A stretch of DNA of 64,000 nt from Catalinimonas alkaloidigena (lineage in GTDB: Bacteria > Bacteroidota > Bacteroidia > Cytophagales > Flexibacteraceae): positions 90,351 through 154,350 of the forward strand of contig NZ_FNFO01000010.1 of the NCBI RefSeq assembly GCF_900100765.1, given 5' to 3'. This document shows, piece by piece, positions 63,301-64,000 of this stretch; position 1 is the first letter of the stretch, and every line of letters begins with the position of its first letter. Below the pieces are notes generated by a model, which saw nothing but the letters and a program-made list of their open reading frames with translations, was not told where the DNA came from and searched no databases. A program made the position numbers and the translations under genes.

Positions 63301-63482
63301 TCGGGCACACGGTTGCCCAGCGAATCGGGCGTATAGACGAGTTTCCCATCCGGTCCCGGCCAAACCGGGATGTCTCCCTCCTGCGCCGCGGCAGTCTGAA
63401 CTGCCAGCGCCAGGCAAAGGGATGAAACAAACGTGGAGCGTTTGCAAAAGACGCTCCACGGAAAATGACTGATCAGATTCAA
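60324..63482 (-). CDS. Right-handed beta-helix protein with DUF6298 C-terminal region
   Basis: 1052 residues with signal peptide (FVSSLCLALAVQTAAAQ). Residues about 80-480 form a pectate-lyase-like beta-helix: ATARIQAALDYVAALRPGPD, VLLEKGRYEVQGALRMDASG, VVLRGSGMGEDGTVVVGAG, then repeated coils around VEDCQSLEPVS and FVQCTSSLPYSF. The remainder (about 520-1052), with VALDHNYGLWYERRRDDHER, LVLFHQNYFQHNILEAGAHW and DVIDIRYWRYGENSVLYAPE, is a glycosidase-like TIM-barrel region recognised as DUF6298. Such proteins occur in rhamnogalacturonan PULs; activity is not established. It follows PL1 and precedes GH140. Confidence 0.78.
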   Translation of the reverse strand: MNLISHFPWSVFCKRSTFVSSLCLALAVQTAAAQEGDIPVWPGPDGKLVYTPDSLGNRVPDFSYAGYKGAVQPLPNVPIQVVVSPQAGDATARIQAALDYVAALRPGPDGIRGAVLLEKGRYEVQGALRMDASGVVLRGSGMGEDGTVVVGAGLDRQTLLRVAGEEDRQLGETVTVTDGYVPVGAMQVQVKRPQAFRVGDQVQVRRPSTETWIQALAMEDFGGETGWIGWKPGERDVVWDREITAIEGNRLTLDAPLTTALDAHYGGGTVAKYTWLGRIEQVGIENLRLQSTYDENNPKDEAHRWMAITLENVRDAWVRQVVFEHFAGSAVAVWRTGSRITVEDCQSLEPVSEIGGQRRYTFWTEGQQTLFQRLYAEHGYHDFAVGFMAAGPNAFVQCTSSLPYSFSGAIDSWASGVLFDVVSVDGEALSFRNRWSEEQGAGWTAANSLFWQCSAARIDCFRPPTAQNWAFGVWSQFAGHGYWHEVNSHIRPRSLYYAQLEERLGEEAGTRAQLLPMESEGLTSPTLEEAAELNALARKPLVLLPEWISRAPERNPIPTDGKGIKTWEQLKLRLPKEQVTKAVPMQLKNGWLVQGDHLMTGRQMPVPWWRGNIRYYDAQKAKPAVTRWVPGRVGTGWTDDLQTVVDTMVSRNIVALDHNYGLWYERRRDDHERVRRMNPEVWAPFYEQPFARSGQGAAWDQLSKYDLTKYNPWYWSRLRQFAVLAAQNGLVLFHQNYFQHNILEAGAHWADSPWRPANNVNETDFPEPPPYAGDKRIFLAEQFYDIAHPVRRELHRAYIRQCLDNFVGTPNVIQFISAEYTGPLHFVEFWLDVVQAWQEETGHDATIALSTTKDVQDAILADPKRAAVVDVIDIRYWRYGENSVLYAPEGGKNLAPRQHARQMKAPKRTLEATYQAVREYRERYPDKAVLYSSDGWDVFGWGVFMGGGSLAALPATTNAELLQHAAGLQPLALPNPDAWALANAQQGEYVVWNWASEPLSLDLQAIKGNFRVRWINPADGCVLPQEGKIKGGSIVTLPSPPTEGAIAWVTRR

Positions 63483-63508
63483 AATACGAGTGTCTTGGGT
63501 GAAAACCG

Positions 63509-64000
63509 TTACTCCATCAGGCCATTTTTGGCGAGGGTGTCAGTGTTGTTTTCAGGCTTCTTCCAGTCGATCTTTTTGGTGGGGTCCATGCCGTTGATGT
63601 AGGTCTCGATGTTGGTGTAGCCGTCCCCGTTCAGGTCCTGCACTGCGTCCGAAGCATCTTTCGGGTTCAGCTTGTACTTCTTCTCCCACTTGTCGGGCAT
63701 GCCGTCCCCATCCGAATCCTTATAAGGCTTGCCCTTATACTCTGGATAGCCCCCCACCTGACGGATGTCGGTGATGATGCCCTGCTTGTAGGAGTCCTTG
63801 GCCAGCCGCCGGTGCTCGAACTGGTAGAACTCGTCCGGATCGACCTCCTTGTTGTAGTCGGTGATCTGACCGGTGCGCACCTGTTGGATCACCCGCTGAT
63901 CCACCGCATCCCGCCGGGGCAGGGTTGCTCCCGCGTTGTCCAGCACGTAGGCATACGCCTCTTTGGCTGGCATCACCGTCAGCTCCGGCATCGGCAGCGG
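63509..64000 (-). CDS. Pectate lyase (PL1-type), C-terminal part; 5' end beyond window
   Basis: About 163 C-terminal residues are visible; the frame continues past base 64000. VMPAKEAYAYVLDNAGATLP, RRDAVDQRVIQQVRTGQITD and DIRQVGGYPEYKGKPYKDSD are the usual tail of secreted PL1 pectate lyases. It ends with calcium-binding repeats DSDGDGMPDKWEKKYKLNPK and DLNGDGYTNIETYINGMDP, seen as a dockerin-like/TSP3-type module. PL1 cleaves polygalacturonan by beta-elimination, supplying the unsaturated ends that GH105 removes. It is 26 bases upstream of the DUF6298 gene. Confidence 0.85.
   Translation of the reverse strand, partial: PLPMPELTVMPAKEAYAYVLDNAGATLPRRDAVDQRVIQQVRTGQITDYNKEVDPDEFYQFEHRRLAKDSYKQGIITDIRQVGGYPEYKGKPYKDSDGDGMPDKWEKKYKLNPKDASDAVQDLNGDGYTNIETYINGMDPTKKIDWKKPENNTDTLAKNGLME

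Noticed and set aside
1..64000. tRNA, rRNA, CRISPR arrays, prophage or intact insertion sequences
   Set aside because: None was recognised on reading the intergenic regions; a covariance-model scan would be needed to exclude small RNAs.

Overview
The window looks like a chromosomal segment of a fairly GC-rich member of Bacteroidota, most likely order Cytophagales. Supporting signs are a type IX secretion (T9SS) C-terminal sorting domain, a carboxypeptidase-like/TonB-dependent receptor, TamB and DUF2452/DUF2625/DUF3826/DUF4168/DUF4240 proteins typical of the phylum, a TTG...TAnnTTTG promoter, weak Shine-Dalgarno use, and a plant-cell-wall polysaccharide utilisation locus (PUL). Genus cannot be fixed from sequence alone. 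No rRNA, tRNA, CRISPR array, phage or intact insertion sequence was seen. Family names are assigned from motifs read by eye; no search was run.

Layout. 1-6.1 kb: recJ (cut by the left edge), a secreted SPOR-like protein, a metallo-beta-lactamase (MBL) hydrolase, a conserved hypothetical, and a large FG-GAP/VCBS protein for T9SS export. 6.1-16 kb: murF, then a signalling stretch with a response regulator overlapping a receiver-adenylate cyclase, an MpaB-type oxygenase, a 7-TM protein resembling Pyr4-type terpene cyclases, a membrane histidine kinase, and on the opposite strand an NTT-like transporter fused to HEAT repeats and a cyclic-nucleotide-binding domain. 16.4-20.9 kb: a secreted hypothetical and a translationally coupled trio (N-formylglutamate amidohydrolase-like, DUF1704/QEGLA metallopeptidase-like, GshB-like ATP-grasp). 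21-34 kb: DUF2625, Dps, an AsmA-like protein, a fasciclin lipoprotein, a histidine kinase, a TonB-dependent receptor and TamB. 34-44.3 kb: a GbsR/MarR regulator behind an array of GARRATACC-like sites, small DUF proteins, a sigma factor/anti-sigma-like/outer-membrane protein operon, a 2'-5' RNA ligase-like protein, a NAPE-PLD-like hydrolase, a DEAD-box helicase, membrane and hypothetical proteins and an acyl-CoA thioesterase.

44.7-64 kb: a pectin-directed PUL, almost entirely on the minus strand. In transcription order it holds a PL1 pectate lyase (cut by the right edge), a beta-helix DUF6298 protein, GH140 apiosidase-like, GH43, a BNR propeller protein, GH127, then (after a LytTR regulator and a divergent ExbB/TolQ-like gene) GH105, a sialidase-fold enzyme, a TIM-barrel sugar epimerase/isomerase-like lipoprotein, DUF3826 and GH78. 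Apiosidase, rhamnosidase, beta-L-arabinofuranosidase-family and unsaturated-uronidase activities together point to rhamnogalacturonan, with rhamnogalacturonan II a good candidate. No SusC/SusD pair lies inside the window.

The least described items are the ATP-grasp/DUF1704/amidohydrolase trio, the adenylate cyclase near a cNMP-binding nucleotide-transporter-like protein, the MpaB plus Pyr4-like pair, a perfect 44-bp palindrome carried in frame inside the GH127 coding sequence, and a 15-bp tandem repeat that builds the signal peptide of the GH140 lipoprotein.
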